Program-made: the position numbers and the translations under genes
Notes under the pieces: model-generated
Database searches by the model: none
Told to the model about the DNA's origin: nothing
What the model saw: the letters and a program-made list of their open reading frames with translations, nothing else
Origin: a bacterium
GTDB taxonomy: Bacteria; Oederibacteriota; CAKKQC01
Reading direction: 5' to 3'
Assembly (NCBI GenBank): GCA_919901855.1
Contig: CAKKQC010000001.1
Span: 1 to 64,000 of the forward strand
DNA: 64,000 nucleotides
Shown: positions 26,701-35,595 of the stretch, in pieces
Position numbering within the stretch: position 1 is the first letter of the stretch
Layout of the letters: every line of letters starts with the position of its first letter

Positions 26701-29700
26701 CCGTCGGATGGGGGACGACCGCATGGACGGACGCCGTGACGCCCGACGGTACAACCTACTGGTACGAAGTCCGGGGCCGCGATTCCTCAGGTGTGACGGG
26801 CGGCTTCAGCCCGATCGCCTTCGCGACGACGATCCCTCCAACCCCCCCCGGCCCGCCGCCCTCCCTTGTCGCCGTCGGCGGTGTCGCGATCATCTCGCTG
26901 AACTGGGCGCCTGCGAGCGCGGGTGACTACCCGATCGCCGCCTACGACATATTCCGTTCGACCTGTGGCACGTGTGCGTATTCGGTCGTGGGGAGCGTCT
27001 CCGGTTGGGCCACGACCTGGACCGATGTGGGGCTTCCGGACGCTCCGACCCTCTGGTACGAGGTCCGGGCTCGGGACTCGTCTGGCCTCATTGGCGGTTT
27101 CAGCCCTGCGGCATCCGCTTCCCCTCTCCCTTGCACGAGCCTGGCTTGGACCTATCGCGCGCCGATGCGGAGCTGGACTGCCGGAAACAGCGCCGCCGTG
27201 ATCGGGAACCGCATCTACGTGGCAAGCAGGGACACGTCGGTCAGCAACCTGGAGGCGTATGACGCCGATACCGATACGTGGATGGAACTGGCCCCGTCGC
27301 CCTTCTGGTGCTTCGGGCCGATTGTTGCCGCTATCGGAGGCACCGTGTACGCAATCTCGGGGAACACCATCCCTTCCAAGCTCGGTGCCTACGATCCCGC
27401 CACGGACACGTGGACGATGCTGACCTCGTCGAAAGGTACGCACATATTCGGGGCCTCCGTGGCAGTGAACGGGAAGCTCTATGCCATCGGCGGAACAAGC
27501 GAGAATGGCTTCGAAGCGTACGACCCGGGCATCGGAGCCTGGGTCGCGAGGGCGCCCTTGCCGACAGCACGCGACAGGGCTCCTGCCGCGGCCGTCGCGA
27601 ACGGCATCATATACGTGATGGGCGGGCAGTCCGGCTTGTCTGCGATCAGCACCGTCGAAGCCTATGACCCCCTCACCGATACCTGGACCACCAAGGCCTC
27701 CATGCCCGTACCTCGGTGGGGAGCAGCCGCGGCGACCGTGGGAAACACGATCTTCGTCGTAGGCGGCCTTGACGCGCTGGATCAAAGTGACTCCGCGGTG
27801 TTCGCCTACGATCCTGCGACCGACTCGTGGACCGCGATGTGCTCGCTGCAGGTTCCGCGAGGCGAACTCGGGGCCGCCTGCATCGGAGGCACCCTGTATG
27901 CGATCGGGGGGTATGACACCGCCACCGGCAGCAATTGGGACTCCGCTGAGGCGACCACGCTGGGAATGTTTGTACCGACTCCTCCCGCCGCACCGGCAAC
28001 GCTGACCGCATTCGGAGGCACGAACCAGATCTGGCTCGAGTGGAACCCCGCCGCGGCCGGCACCTACCCGGTATCCGCGTACGAGATCTACCGCGCCACG
28101 TGCGCGGCCTGCGTGTTCACGCCGCTGGCCACTGTCGGCTCGTCGCCCACCACGTACACGGACGCCGGCCTGCCGGACGGAACCACGTTCTGGTACGAGG
28201 TCCGCGCCGTCGACACAACCGCCCTCGCGGGCGGGTTCAGCCCGATCGCCTCGGCGACCACGGCCTCCGCGGTGCCGCCAGCGTGGACGCCAGGCATCGT
28301 GGCCGCCTGCTCGCCCGCGCTTCTCTGGTCCCGGACGTTCGCCGTGCCCCTGTCCGGGGGAGGGCGGAGCATTCCCGCCCCCGACGCGAGCGGAAATTGG
28401 ACTGTGAGCGGCGCGCACGATCAGGGCGGCGGTGCGCTCATCTGGCGGGTGCGCCGGTACGACCCGGCGGGGTCCGAGTTGTGGACGCACGACGGCCAGG
28501 GGATTCCTGGATTGTCGAGTCTGGGCGCAACCGCCGTCAACGGATGGGGAGAATCGGTCGCGGCCGGCTCGATCTGGACCGGAATCCCACTGCCCATGCA
28601 GAATCGCGGCGTCACCAAGTACGACACGGCCGGCAATCTCCTCTGGAGCCGGACCACCATCGGTGGCGGGTATGCGACTGTTACCACCGACACCGCCGGG
28701 AACCTGATCCTGGCAACCAGCGAACCAGGTCCGTTCCATGCTTCAGGCGCAGTGCAGAAGCTGAATGCCGCAGGTGTTCAGGTCTGGGTGCAAGGGACAG
28801 GAGGGGGCGGCGACCTGGAGTCGGGCAATACCGCCGACGTGGCCACCGACGCGGCGGGGAATGTCTACGCGACAGGGAGATACCAGGAGCCGACCTTCTA
28901 CCCTAACGGAGTCCTGACTGTTTGGAAGTTCGACGCCGGAGGCACCATGGTCTGGTTGCGGACTTGGGACGTTCCCGCCGGCCCCGGGGCCTCCGGGAGC
29001 GGGATCGCCGTGGATGCGGGCGGGAATGTCGTCGTCGTCGGCTCGGTCAGCGGGCAAGCCGGAGTCATCCTTCGCTACGATGCGTCGGGCAACCTGCTCT
29101 GGTCTCGCACCCAGGCCGATTTCGGGACGGACGTCGCCGTGGACGGCTCGGGCCGGGCCGTGACGATCGGGATGGGTCCCGGCTCGCAGTACTGGCTGCG
29201 ATCGTACGCCACCGACGGCGCCCTCGACTGGGCCATGACCGTTCCGGCCGGCAGCGGGGTGGCCGTCGATGCCGCGGGCCGGATCGGCGTCGGCGGCTGG
29301 TCCTTCAGCAGTGCCCGCTCTCAACTCGCCGTCTACGGCACGTCCTGTGCGGTTCCGCCCGCCGCCCCGCTGACCCTGACGGCACTCGGAGGCGTCGGGC
29401 AGGTGGCCCTGAACTGGAGCGCGGCCACGGCCGGCACATACGCGATCACCGCTTACGAGATCTACCGCGCCACGTGCACCGACTGCGGATACACCCTGGT
29501 CGCAAACGTGGGCGCCTGGAGCACGACGTACGACGACGTCGCCCTGCCGGGGGGATTAACGCTCTGGTACGAGGTCCGGGCGCTGGACACCGCCGGCAGC
29601 ACTGGCGTGTTCAGCCAGACGGTCTCCGGCACGCCCATCTCCGGGCTCGCAGTGTCTGCGGTCGCCCTCCTCACCCCCGCCGGGCTCACGGTGGGCGGGC

Positions 29701-32700
29701 CGGCCACGTGGCGCCTCGTCGTCACGAACACGGGCACCGAGACGGTCGCAAACCTCCTCGTCGTGGACACGGTCCCGTCCCTGCTCGTGAACGCCACGAC
29801 CGCCCAGCCGGGGCCGATGGGCGTGCCCGTGGTGACCTCCGTCGCTGGCGGAACGCGGTACGAATGGAGTGGAACGGGCCTCTCGCTGGCCCCGGGGATG
29901 ACGCTCACCTTCACGATCACGGGACGGATCGGTCTCGTCTGCGTCCCGACCGCCCTTTCGAACACGGCGCTCGTCTCCGCCGGCACCTGCTGCGGTGCCA
30001 CGTCCGTCGCGACGAACGTCACCGGCGCCCTCGTCCAGCCGCCGGTCCTGGGCCTCACGATCGTCAAGACCCAGGTCCCGGCGGCGCCGGTCCCGGGAGG
30101 CCCGGTCAGCTACACCATCGTCGTGACCAACACGGGTTCCATGACGGTGGATTCGCTCGTCATCGTGGACACCGTGCAGTCCGGGGTCACGGACGTCGTC
30201 CAGACGACACCGCCTGGATTCACCGCCCAGGCCATCGCGCAGTCCGGGTCGGGCACGGTCTTCAGTTGGATCAACTCGGCGGCATTCCTCCCGGGGACGA
30301 GCGCGACCTTCCGGCTCGACGGCACGGTGGGCGCGACATGCGTGGCGATCGCGATCTCGAACTCGTCCTACATCGCGGCGTCGACCGCCTGCTCGGCGAC
30401 GAAGATGGCTTCCAATGTGACGGGCTTCACGGTCGCCGCCCCGGTCCTGTCATTCTCGACGATCAAGACCCGAACCGGCGGCGGCGCGATCGGCGCGGCC
30501 GTGCAGTACCGGATCGCGGTCACGAACACGGGAGCGGCGGTGCTCGACAGCCTCACGATCGTGGACACGCTCTCGCCCGTGGTGCGGAACGTGACCACGA
30601 CCCAGCCGGGCTTCCCCGCGCCGGTCGTGGTAAGCGTGGCGAGTGGAACGCGGTACGTGTGGAGCTCGGCGGGGCTGAACCTCCTGCCCGGCTTCACGGC
30701 GACGATCACCGTGGACGGCGTCATGGGGACCGTCTGCGTCCCGACGGTCGTGTCGAACACGACCTATGTCGCGGCCCGGGACGTCCTGAACTGCGCAGAG
30801 GTCCGCGGGTTCTCCAACGGCGTGGCGTCCGTGATCCAACCGCCCGTGCTCGGGGTCACGATTGTGAAGACCCAGACCCCGGCCTCGCCCGCTTCGGGCG
30901 CCGCGGTCACCTACCGGATCGTGGTGGCCAACACGGGGACCATGACGGTCACGTCGCTCACGGTGACGGACACGGTCTCGCCCGTGGTGACGGGCGCGAC
31001 CGGCGCCCAGCCGGCCGGGTTTGGCGCGGCGGCGGTCACGAGCCTGCCGTCGGGGACGCTGTTCGCGTGGGGCAACGACACCACGAGCCTGGCCCCGGGC
31101 CGGGCGTTCACGTTCACGATCACGGGGGTGGCGGGTACCCTGTGCGCCGACACGCCGGTCTCGAACTCGGCCTACGTGGTCGCGGCCGGATTCTGCGGGT
31201 CCACTGCCGCGGGCACGGGCCCGTCGACGGGCTTCGTGCTGACGGCCCCAGTCCTCACCTTCTCGGTGGTCTACACCCAGACGGGCGGGACCGCGGCGGG
31301 CGGGGCGATCCGATACCAGATCGCGATCCGGAACCTGGGCACGGCCCCGATCGACAGCCTGACGGTCGTGGACACGCTCTCGCCGGCCGTGCAGGGCGTC
31401 ACGACGATCCAGCCGGGGTTCCCGGCCCCCGCGGTCACGAGCGAGGCGGGGTCCGGCACCCGGTACGTGTGGAGCGTGACCGGGCTGAACCTCCTGCCGG
31501 CGCAGACGGTCACGATCACCGTGGACGGGGTGATCGGCACGGCCGGATGCTCGTCGGTCGCCGTCTCGAACACGGCCTTTGTCGTCGCGCGTAACGCGTG
31601 CACCGAGGTGAACGCGTTCTCGAACCCCGTCGGGTCCCTCGTCCAGCCGCCCGTGCTCTCGCTCACGGCGGTGCAGACCGTGACCCCGGCGTCCCCGGCC
31701 ACCGGGGTCCCGGTAACGCTCCGGATCGTGGTGACGAACACGGGGACGGCGCCGGTCACGACGCTGGCCGTGGTCGACACGATCCCGGCCCTGCTCACCG
31801 GCCCGCTGGTCCCGTCCGCCCCCGCGGGATTCACACTCGCCGGGCCGGCGTCGGTAGCCGGCGGCACGCTCTTCGTCTGGGAAGCCGCCGGGGCCTCGCT
31901 CGCGCCCGGGGCCAGCTTCACCTTCACGATCACGGGCGTCGCGGGTGTCGTGGCCGTGCCGACGGCGACCGGTAACACGGCCTTCGTGACCGCGACGGGA
32001 ACCTGCGCCAGCGCGGCCGTGACGATGCCCGGCGGGTTCATGGTCAACACAACCGGCCTCGCCCAGCTGGCCGCGGTGCTGACGGTCCAGCCGTGGGTCC
32101 AGGCCGGCCAGCACTGCACCGTCCTGCTCACCGTCTCCAACACGGGGACGGGACCGGCCACGGTCAGCCCCACGTTCTGGGTCACGATCGGTGCGTCCCT
32201 CGTGAGCGTGAGCTATGGACCATGGCCGCCCGGCCCCGTCACCATCGCGCCGGGGACGTGCCAGACCTTCTGGTGCTCCTATGCCGCGAACACTCAGGGG
32301 ACTGTCGAGTTCGCCGCCTCCGGATCGGGCACCGACACCGGCACCGGGCTTCCCGTCTCCGCCAGCGCGACCGTCTCCATCCCGATCACGCCGCGCGGGG
32401 TCCCGTGCTACCTGACCGGCGGCTCGCGCGGGGTCATCAACCCGGCGGCAGGCCAGAAAGCCACGTTCTGGTTCCGCAGCCCGAAGACCGGCCGGTGCAC
32501 GGTCATCATCTATAATCTCCAAGGCTGGCGGGTCTGGACGGGCGGCGGCAACATCCCGGCCAATGGTTCGTACGGCGTGACCTGGAACTGCAAGTCCCGG
32601 GGCGGCAGTTACGTGTCGCCGGGCGCGTATGCCGCGCTCTGCGGAGATCCGAGCGGCAAGCAGTACCTGATCAGGTTCAATGTCGGTCAGAAGGCGCGGC

Positions 32701-32708
32701 GCCGGTGA
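23748..32708 (+). CDS. Giant secreted protein 2 (DUF11, fibronectin, Kelch, SBBP modules)
   Basis: A 2986-residue exported protein. Layout by residue: signal peptide 1-26; six DUF11 repeats 27-840; three fibronectin-like domains 840-1130; a six-blade Kelch propeller 1131-1408 ('LYAIGG...AYDPATDTW' pattern); a fourth fibronectin-like domain to about 1508; an SBBP block 1518-1865; a fifth fibronectin-like domain to 1965; six more DUF11 repeats to 2766; a CARDB-like domain 2768-2882; and the FlgD-like C-terminal domain 2886-2986 ('TGGSRGVINPAAGQK', 'VIIYNLQGWRVW', 'VSPGAYAAL'). Each fibronectin-like domain carries a CxxC. Likely an extended surface fibre or adhesin; no catalytic motif seen. The ATG follows a sigma-54 promoter very closely. 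Confidence 0.87.
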   Translation: MSRHLSAAATLVLAAAAFSSPTAATASTITVVKTQTGGNGVGAPVHYDIVVTNTGAVAISDVTLVDTIPGVLTNVTTTQPAPFGAPITTSIAGTGTRFVWSATGIGLAPGNNLTFTVDGNIGMVCAARAVSNTAYVIAVDSLAAEVRSFSNVVGSVVLPPVTKLTVVKTQIPASPVVGGLITYQIVVTNTGSATITSLILVDTIQAVVTSAVQSTPAGFTTRPVAQTLSGSIYSWVNTAPFLPGTTSTFQLDGTLGPVCFSTSVSNTAYIVAMTACTSTRMASNVTGFTIPGPILAYTVTKQQVPASPVVGGPITYNIVVANTGSADIDQIVVVDTVSPFITGATGGSPAGWAAPVVTSMAGSGTRFVWTAWAVFIQPGTSTTFTISGTVGTACVAQAVSNTAFVTAGPWGCPSLERFSNPVGFLHPGGGPCPPPLAISVVKTLTGGNWSGAPLTYQIAVTNTGAATITDIVLVDTVLGILTGQVATPPAGWTAATVTTTASGTRYVWSQTGLSFYPGTTTTFTISGRIGVVCAPTALSNTAYVIARDASASEIRAFSNVVGTLVLPATLGLTVVKTQIPASPVVWNPVTYQIVVTNTGTATVTSLTVTDTVSTMVTGATGDQPPAFGAPVMTTVSSGTRFAWSSGGINLGLGQAFTFTITGTVGIPCSAQAVSNTAYVVATAACSTTRIASNVTGFVIPGPTFSLSAIKTQTGGTTIGGPIQYQIAITNTGDIVIDSLTIVDTISSVVQNVTTFEPGFAAPAVTSLAGTGTRYVWSAFGLNLAPTVTATIVMDGIMGVVGSSTAVSNTAYVTARDVVNCAEIRAFTNVVGSVIQPMGPSAPPTLTALSGGGQIALSWTQAPDGDNPVTTYEIFRATCATCGFSSLASVGYLATTYSDTGLSGGMSFWYEVRARDSIGLPGPFSPIASATTGIPVPPGAPLTLTAEGGLTIGLAWEPASVGSYPLAAYEIFRATCGTCGFSLLATVGWGTTAWTDAVTPDGTTYWYEVRGRDSSGVTGGFSPIAFATTIPPTPPGPPPSLVAVGGVAIISLNWAPASAGDYPIAAYDIFRSTCGTCAYSVVGSVSGWATTWTDVGLPDAPTLWYEVRARDSSGLIGGFSPAASASPLPCTSLAWTYRAPMRSWTAGNSAAVIGNRIYVASRDTSVSNLEAYDADTDTWMELAPSPFWCFGPIVAAIGGTVYAISGNTIPSKLGAYDPATDTWTMLTSSKGTHIFGASVAVNGKLYAIGGTSENGFEAYDPGIGAWVARAPLPTARDRAPAAAVANGIIYVMGGQSGLSAISTVEAYDPLTDTWTTKASMPVPRWGAAAATVGNTIFVVGGLDALDQSDSAVFAYDPATDSWTAMCSLQVPRGELGAACIGGTLYAIGGYDTATGSNWDSAEATTLGMFVPTPPAAPATLTAFGGTNQIWLEWNPAAAGTYPVSAYEIYRATCAACVFTPLATVGSSPTTYTDAGLPDGTTFWYEVRAVDTTALAGGFSPIASATTASAVPPAWTPGIVAACSPALLWSRTFAVPLSGGGRSIPAPDASGNWTVSGAHDQGGGALIWRVRRYDPAGSELWTHDGQGIPGLSSLGATAVNGWGESVAAGSIWTGIPLPMQNRGVTKYDTAGNLLWSRTTIGGGYATVTTDTAGNLILATSEPGPFHASGAVQKLNAAGVQVWVQGTGGGGDLESGNTADVATDAAGNVYATGRYQEPTFYPNGVLTVWKFDAGGTMVWLRTWDVPAGPGASGSGIAVDAGGNVVVVGSVSGQAGVILRYDASGNLLWSRTQADFGTDVAVDGSGRAVTIGMGPGSQYWLRSYATDGALDWAMTVPAGSGVAVDAAGRIGVGGWSFSSARSQLAVYGTSCAVPPAAPLTLTALGGVGQVALNWSAATAGTYAITAYEIYRATCTDCGYTLVANVGAWSTTYDDVALPGGLTLWYEVRALDTAGSTGVFSQTVSGTPISGLAVSAVALLTPAGLTVGGPATWRLVVTNTGTETVANLLVVDTVPSLLVNATTAQPGPMGVPVVTSVAGGTRYEWSGTGLSLAPGMTLTFTITGRIGLVCVPTALSNTALVSAGTCCGATSVATNVTGALVQPPVLGLTIVKTQVPAAPVPGGPVSYTIVVTNTGSMTVDSLVIVDTVQSGVTDVVQTTPPGFTAQAIAQSGSGTVFSWINSAAFLPGTSATFRLDGTVGATCVAIAISNSSYIAASTACSATKMASNVTGFTVAAPVLSFSTIKTRTGGGAIGAAVQYRIAVTNTGAAVLDSLTIVDTLSPVVRNVTTTQPGFPAPVVVSVASGTRYVWSSAGLNLLPGFTATITVDGVMGTVCVPTVVSNTTYVAARDVLNCAEVRGFSNGVASVIQPPVLGVTIVKTQTPASPASGAAVTYRIVVANTGTMTVTSLTVTDTVSPVVTGATGAQPAGFGAAAVTSLPSGTLFAWGNDTTSLAPGRAFTFTITGVAGTLCADTPVSNSAYVVAAGFCGSTAAGTGPSTGFVLTAPVLTFSVVYTQTGGTAAGGAIRYQIAIRNLGTAPIDSLTVVDTLSPAVQGVTTIQPGFPAPAVTSEAGSGTRYVWSVTGLNLLPAQTVTITVDGVIGTAGCSSVAVSNTAFVVARNACTEVNAFSNPVGSLVQPPVLSLTAVQTVTPASPATGVPVTLRIVVTNTGTAPVTTLAVVDTIPALLTGPLVPSAPAGFTLAGPASVAGGTLFVWEAAGASLAPGASFTFTITGVAGVVAVPTATGNTAFVTATGTCASAAVTMPGGFMVNTTGLAQLAAVLTVQPWVQAGQHCTVLLTVSNTGTGPATVSPTFWVTIGASLVSVSYGPWPPGPVTIAPGTCQTFWCSYAANTQGTVEFAASGSGTDTGTGLPVSASATVSIPITPRGVPCYLTGGSRGVINPAAGQKATFWFRSPKTGRCTVIIYNLQGWRVWTGGGNIPANGSYGVTWNCKSRGGSYVSPGAYAALCGDPSGKQYLIRFNVGQKARRR
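23823..26250 (+). repeat. DUF11 repeat block A (six units, about 400 bases each)
   Basis: Six consecutive units of about 130-140 codons, each opening 'VVKTQ' and containing 'YQIVVTNTG', 'VDTI/V', 'RFVWS', 'FTITG' and 'AVSNTAYV'. Two sub-types occur: one with 'TQTGG...G' and one with 'TQIPASPVVGG'. The DNA is similar enough between units for unequal recombination. Confidence 0.8.
29641..32045 (+). repeat. DUF11 repeat block B (six units)
   Basis: A second run of six DUF11 units of the same length and sub-types as block A. It is separated from block A by the fibronectin-Kelch-SBBP core, so the protein is roughly symmetric about its centre. Confidence 0.8.
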
Positions 32709-33898
32709 GCAGGATGCGGGTGATCCGCCTACTCGCGGGGCTCGCGGTCGCGGCGCGCTCCAGCGGAGCCCTGGCGGCCCAAGGCACCGACGCCGTGAAC
32801 GCGCTCAACAAGGTCGAGGCCGCGCGCGCGCAGGCGTTCGGCGGAGCCGCCGTCGCCATCGGCAACGACCCCACGCTGGTCTGGCTCAACCCCGCCGCCA
32901 GCGCGCAGGTGGCCGGCGGCTCGATCACGGTCAGCGCCCAGCGCGGCTACTTCGGCGACGCCATGGGCCAGGCGCTCGTGGCCACGCCCGTCGGGGAGGG
33001 CATGCTGACGGCCGGCGTACTGTACTTCGACGCGGGCGAGGGCGAGATGTACTCCGAGGACCTCACCCAGCTCTGGCGGACGAAGCTCCAGCAGGATGTC
33101 GTGGGCGCGGTCGGTTTCGCGGCGCCGCTCTCGCCGCGGGTGACCAGCGGGGCCATGCTCAAGGTCCTGCACAGCCGCCTCGCCGAGTCGATGACGGCCA
33201 GCTCCCTCACGGGCGACGTGGGCGTCCAGACCCGGGTGCAGGACTGGCTGAAGCTCGGGTTCGCGGCCTCCAACATCGGCACGCCCCTCCGGTACGCCGG
33301 GGACGCCGTGGCCTCCCCCGCCGCCCTGCGCGTCGGCGCCGCCGGCGGGTGGCGCCTGCACCTGAGCGGGGGGAGCCGCCCGGACACCCTCATCGTCGTC
33401 GGCGACGCCGAGATGCAGGGCGCCTCCGGGCTGGTCTCGTGGCGCGGCGGGATCGAGTACCAGGTCCGCGGGATGGTCGCCGTGCGGGCGGGCTTCCGGG
33501 CGGGCGCGGCCCGTGAGCCCAGCACGTACTGCGGCGGCGTCGGGTTCCGGGTGGGCGCGTGGCGGCTGGACTACACCGTCCGGTACAACCGGATAGTCGA
33601 CCTGCCACAGACCCTGAGCCTCACGGTCGCCCTGCCTGGCGGCCATGCGGCCTCCCCGGTGACGCCGACGGTCCAGCCGGCCATGCCGGCCCCCGCGCCG
33701 GCCAATCCGGCGCTACCCGATTCCGAGACCTCGATCTACCTGCCCGTCTCGCCCGACCCCGGCATGGCTCCGGTCCCGCCGGAGCCCGAGACGATCCCGC
33801 CGGAGCCCCGTGGCCCGTCGCAGGAGCTCGAACAGGACCTGAACCGGTCGCTGGACGAGCTCATGCAGCCCCCGCCGATCCCGACCGAACCCCGGTAG
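32705..33898 (+). CDS. PorV/PorQ-like outer-membrane protein of cassette 2
   Basis: A 397-residue predicted outer-membrane barrel with signal peptide, family N-terminus 'NKVEAARAQAFGGAAVAIGN' then 'DPTLVWLNPAA', and a barrel ending near residue 305 ('YTVRYNRIVDLPQTLSLTVA'). A proline-rich linker of about 65 residues leads to the C-terminal motif 'LEQDLNRSLDEL', matched in the paralogue at 44294. The GTG start at 32705 overlaps the stop of giant gene 2 (GTGA), so the two proteins should be made together; an ATG at 32714 is the alternative start. Confidence 0.82.
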   Translation: MSRMRVIRLLAGLAVAARSSGALAAQGTDAVNALNKVEAARAQAFGGAAVAIGNDPTLVWLNPAASAQVAGGSITVSAQRGYFGDAMGQALVATPVGEGMLTAGVLYFDAGEGEMYSEDLTQLWRTKLQQDVVGAVGFAAPLSPRVTSGAMLKVLHSRLAESMTASSLTGDVGVQTRVQDWLKLGFAASNIGTPLRYAGDAVASPAALRVGAAGGWRLHLSGGSRPDTLIVVGDAEMQGASGLVSWRGGIEYQVRGMVAVRAGFRAGAAREPSTYCGGVGFRVGAWRLDYTVRYNRIVDLPQTLSLTVALPGGHAASPVTPTVQPAMPAPAPANPALPDSETSIYLPVSPDPGMAPVPPEPETIPPEPRGPSQELEQDLNRSLDELMQPPPIPTEPR

Positions 33899-33924
33899 GG
33901 ACCGCCCCGGGGAGCCGGAGCGGG

Positions 33925-33930
33925 TAAGAT
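33925..33930 (+). promoter_or_regulatory. -10 element for kinase/regulator pair 3
   Basis: TAAGAT followed by 9 bases and the ATG at 33940, the same layout as at 20596. No clear -35 was found. Confidence 0.4.
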
Positions 33931-33939
33931 GATCCGAGC

Positions 33940-35595
33940 ATGAAACTCCACGTCCGGCTGGCCCTCCCGCTGTTCGCCGTCGCGCTCGCAGTGACGCTCG
34001 CCGGGACCCTGGGCACCGCGCGCCTGCTGGGGTCGACCTTCGGGTTCGCCCTGGACGCCCAGGGCCGCCAGTTCGCCGCGATCACGGACAGCCTCCTGCG
34101 CGGCCGCTCCGCGGGCCTGACGGACACGGCCATCGCGCTAGCGGGGGCGGGCGACTTCAACACCGGGGCGCGCGCCAAGGCCAAGGACCTGCGTCTCGAC
34201 CTCGCCGGCTGGCACGACGCCGCGGGAAAGTACACGCGCGCGGTCGGCCCCCGGCCCAACCACGCCGACCTCAAGGGGCTGGCCCTCCTCGCGCCGACGG
34301 CCACCGTCAGCATGAGCTCGTCCCCCATGCTCATCCGCGCGGGCGACGTCCTGATGGTGGTCGGGATCGTGCCGGGGAAGGACCCGTGGTCCTTCGGCGT
34401 CGTCGGCCACCGCCTCGGCAAGGCCTGGGCGAACGCCCTCGCGGAACTGCTGGTCGTGGACGTCACCCTCGTGGCGGGCGGCCGGACGGTGGCGACCACG
34501 GTCCCGCCCGGCGCCGACCACGCGGACTTCCACCCCGTCGAGCTCACGCTGTCGACGACGGGCCAGTGGCCCATGACTTTCACCTTCCATGTCCCCGCGC
34601 GGCCCGCCGTCCTCGCCCGGCGCCGGGCGCTGGCGGCCACCGTGGGCGGCGGCCTCGGGTTGCTGCTCGCCGCGCTCGCCTTCTACTGGTGGACGGTCCT
34701 CCGGATCACGCGCCCGATCCGGGAGATGGCCGAAGCCGCCCAGCGCATCTCGGCCGGCCACCTTGACGAGCGCCTGCCCGCCGACGCGCCCGCGGAGCTC
34801 GGGACCCTCGTCCGGCAGTTCAACGCGATGGGCACCGCCCTCAAGGCCGCGCAGGACAAGCTCGTCCACTCCGCCAAGCTCTCGAGCGTCGGCGCCATGG
34901 TCGCCGGCATCAGCCACGAGCTCAACAACCCCCTCTGGGGCCTGCTCGGGAACGCCGAGGCCCTGGATCCGCTCATCGCCGCCGGCGCGCCCGGCCGCGA
35001 GGAGCTGGACGCCATCCTCATGGAGGGGCGGCGGATGAAGCGCGCGCTCGCGGACCTCCGCGGGTTCGTGCGGCCCGCGGTCACCGAGCGCGCCCGCCTC
35101 GACCTCAACGAAGTCGCCGCCGAGGTCCTGGCCCTCATCCGCCACGAGGCCGAGAAGGCCGGCATCGCGTGCCGCACCGAGTTCCGGGCCGGCGGCGCCG
35201 CCGTCGTCGCCTCCGGAGACGAGCTCCGCCAGGTCGCGCTGAACCTCGCGCTCAACTCCCTCCAGGCGACGCCCGTGGGCGGCACGCTGACCTTCTCGAC
35301 CACGATCGAGGAGGTCGCCGGCCACCGCACCGCGCGGCTCGCGGTCACGGACACCGGGCACGGATTCCCGGTCGATCTCCTGCCGAAACTCACGGAGCCG
35401 TTCTTCACCACTAAGCCCGGCCACATGGGACTCGGCCTCGCGATCAGCCACGAGATCGCGACCCGGCACGGCGGCCACCTCGTGCTCGCGAACCGGGACG
35501 GTGAGCGGGGCGCGGTCGCGACACTCGCCCTGCCCGCCGCCCCCGAGGAGGGCACGGTGCCGCAGGCACCGAAGGCCCCGTCCGGGGCGCCATGA
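33940..35595 (+). CDS. Sensor histidine kinase of cassette 3
   Basis: A 551-residue paralogue of the other two kinases: TM1 about 7-30, periplasmic domain about 31-228, TM2 about 231-252 ('GLGLLLAALAFYWWTVLRI'), HAMP, HisKA with H326 in 'VAGISHELNNPLWGLLGNAE', and HATPase_c with 'TEPFFTTKPGHMGLGLAIS'. A Pro/Ala tail follows. The regulator gene overlaps its stop by 4 bases. The input signal is unknown. Confidence 0.94.
   Translation: MKLHVRLALPLFAVALAVTLAGTLGTARLLGSTFGFALDAQGRQFAAITDSLLRGRSAGLTDTAIALAGAGDFNTGARAKAKDLRLDLAGWHDAAGKYTRAVGPRPNHADLKGLALLAPTATVSMSSSPMLIRAGDVLMVVGIVPGKDPWSFGVVGHRLGKAWANALAELLVVDVTLVAGGRTVATTVPPGADHADFHPVELTLSTTGQWPMTFTFHVPARPAVLARRRALAATVGGGLGLLLAALAFYWWTVLRITRPIREMAEAAQRISAGHLDERLPADAPAELGTLVRQFNAMGTALKAAQDKLVHSAKLSSVGAMVAGISHELNNPLWGLLGNAEALDPLIAAGAPGREELDAILMEGRRMKRALADLRGFVRPAVTERARLDLNEVAAEVLALIRHEAEKAGIACRTEFRAGGAAVVASGDELRQVALNLALNSLQATPVGGTLTFSTTIEEVAGHRTARLAVTDTGHGFPVDLLPKLTEPFFTTKPGHMGLGLAISHEIATRHGGHLVLANRDGERGAVATLALPAAPEEGTVPQAPKAPSGAP

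Noticed and set aside
26787-28739. A 650-codon minus-strand frame
   Set aside because: Antisense shadow of the Kelch and fibronectin-like region of giant gene 2, without any domain.
23823-32045. Regularly spaced repeats that could suggest an array
   Set aside because: The units are about 400 bases, in frame and encode DUF11 domains; there are no short identical repeats with unique spacers, so this is not a CRISPR.
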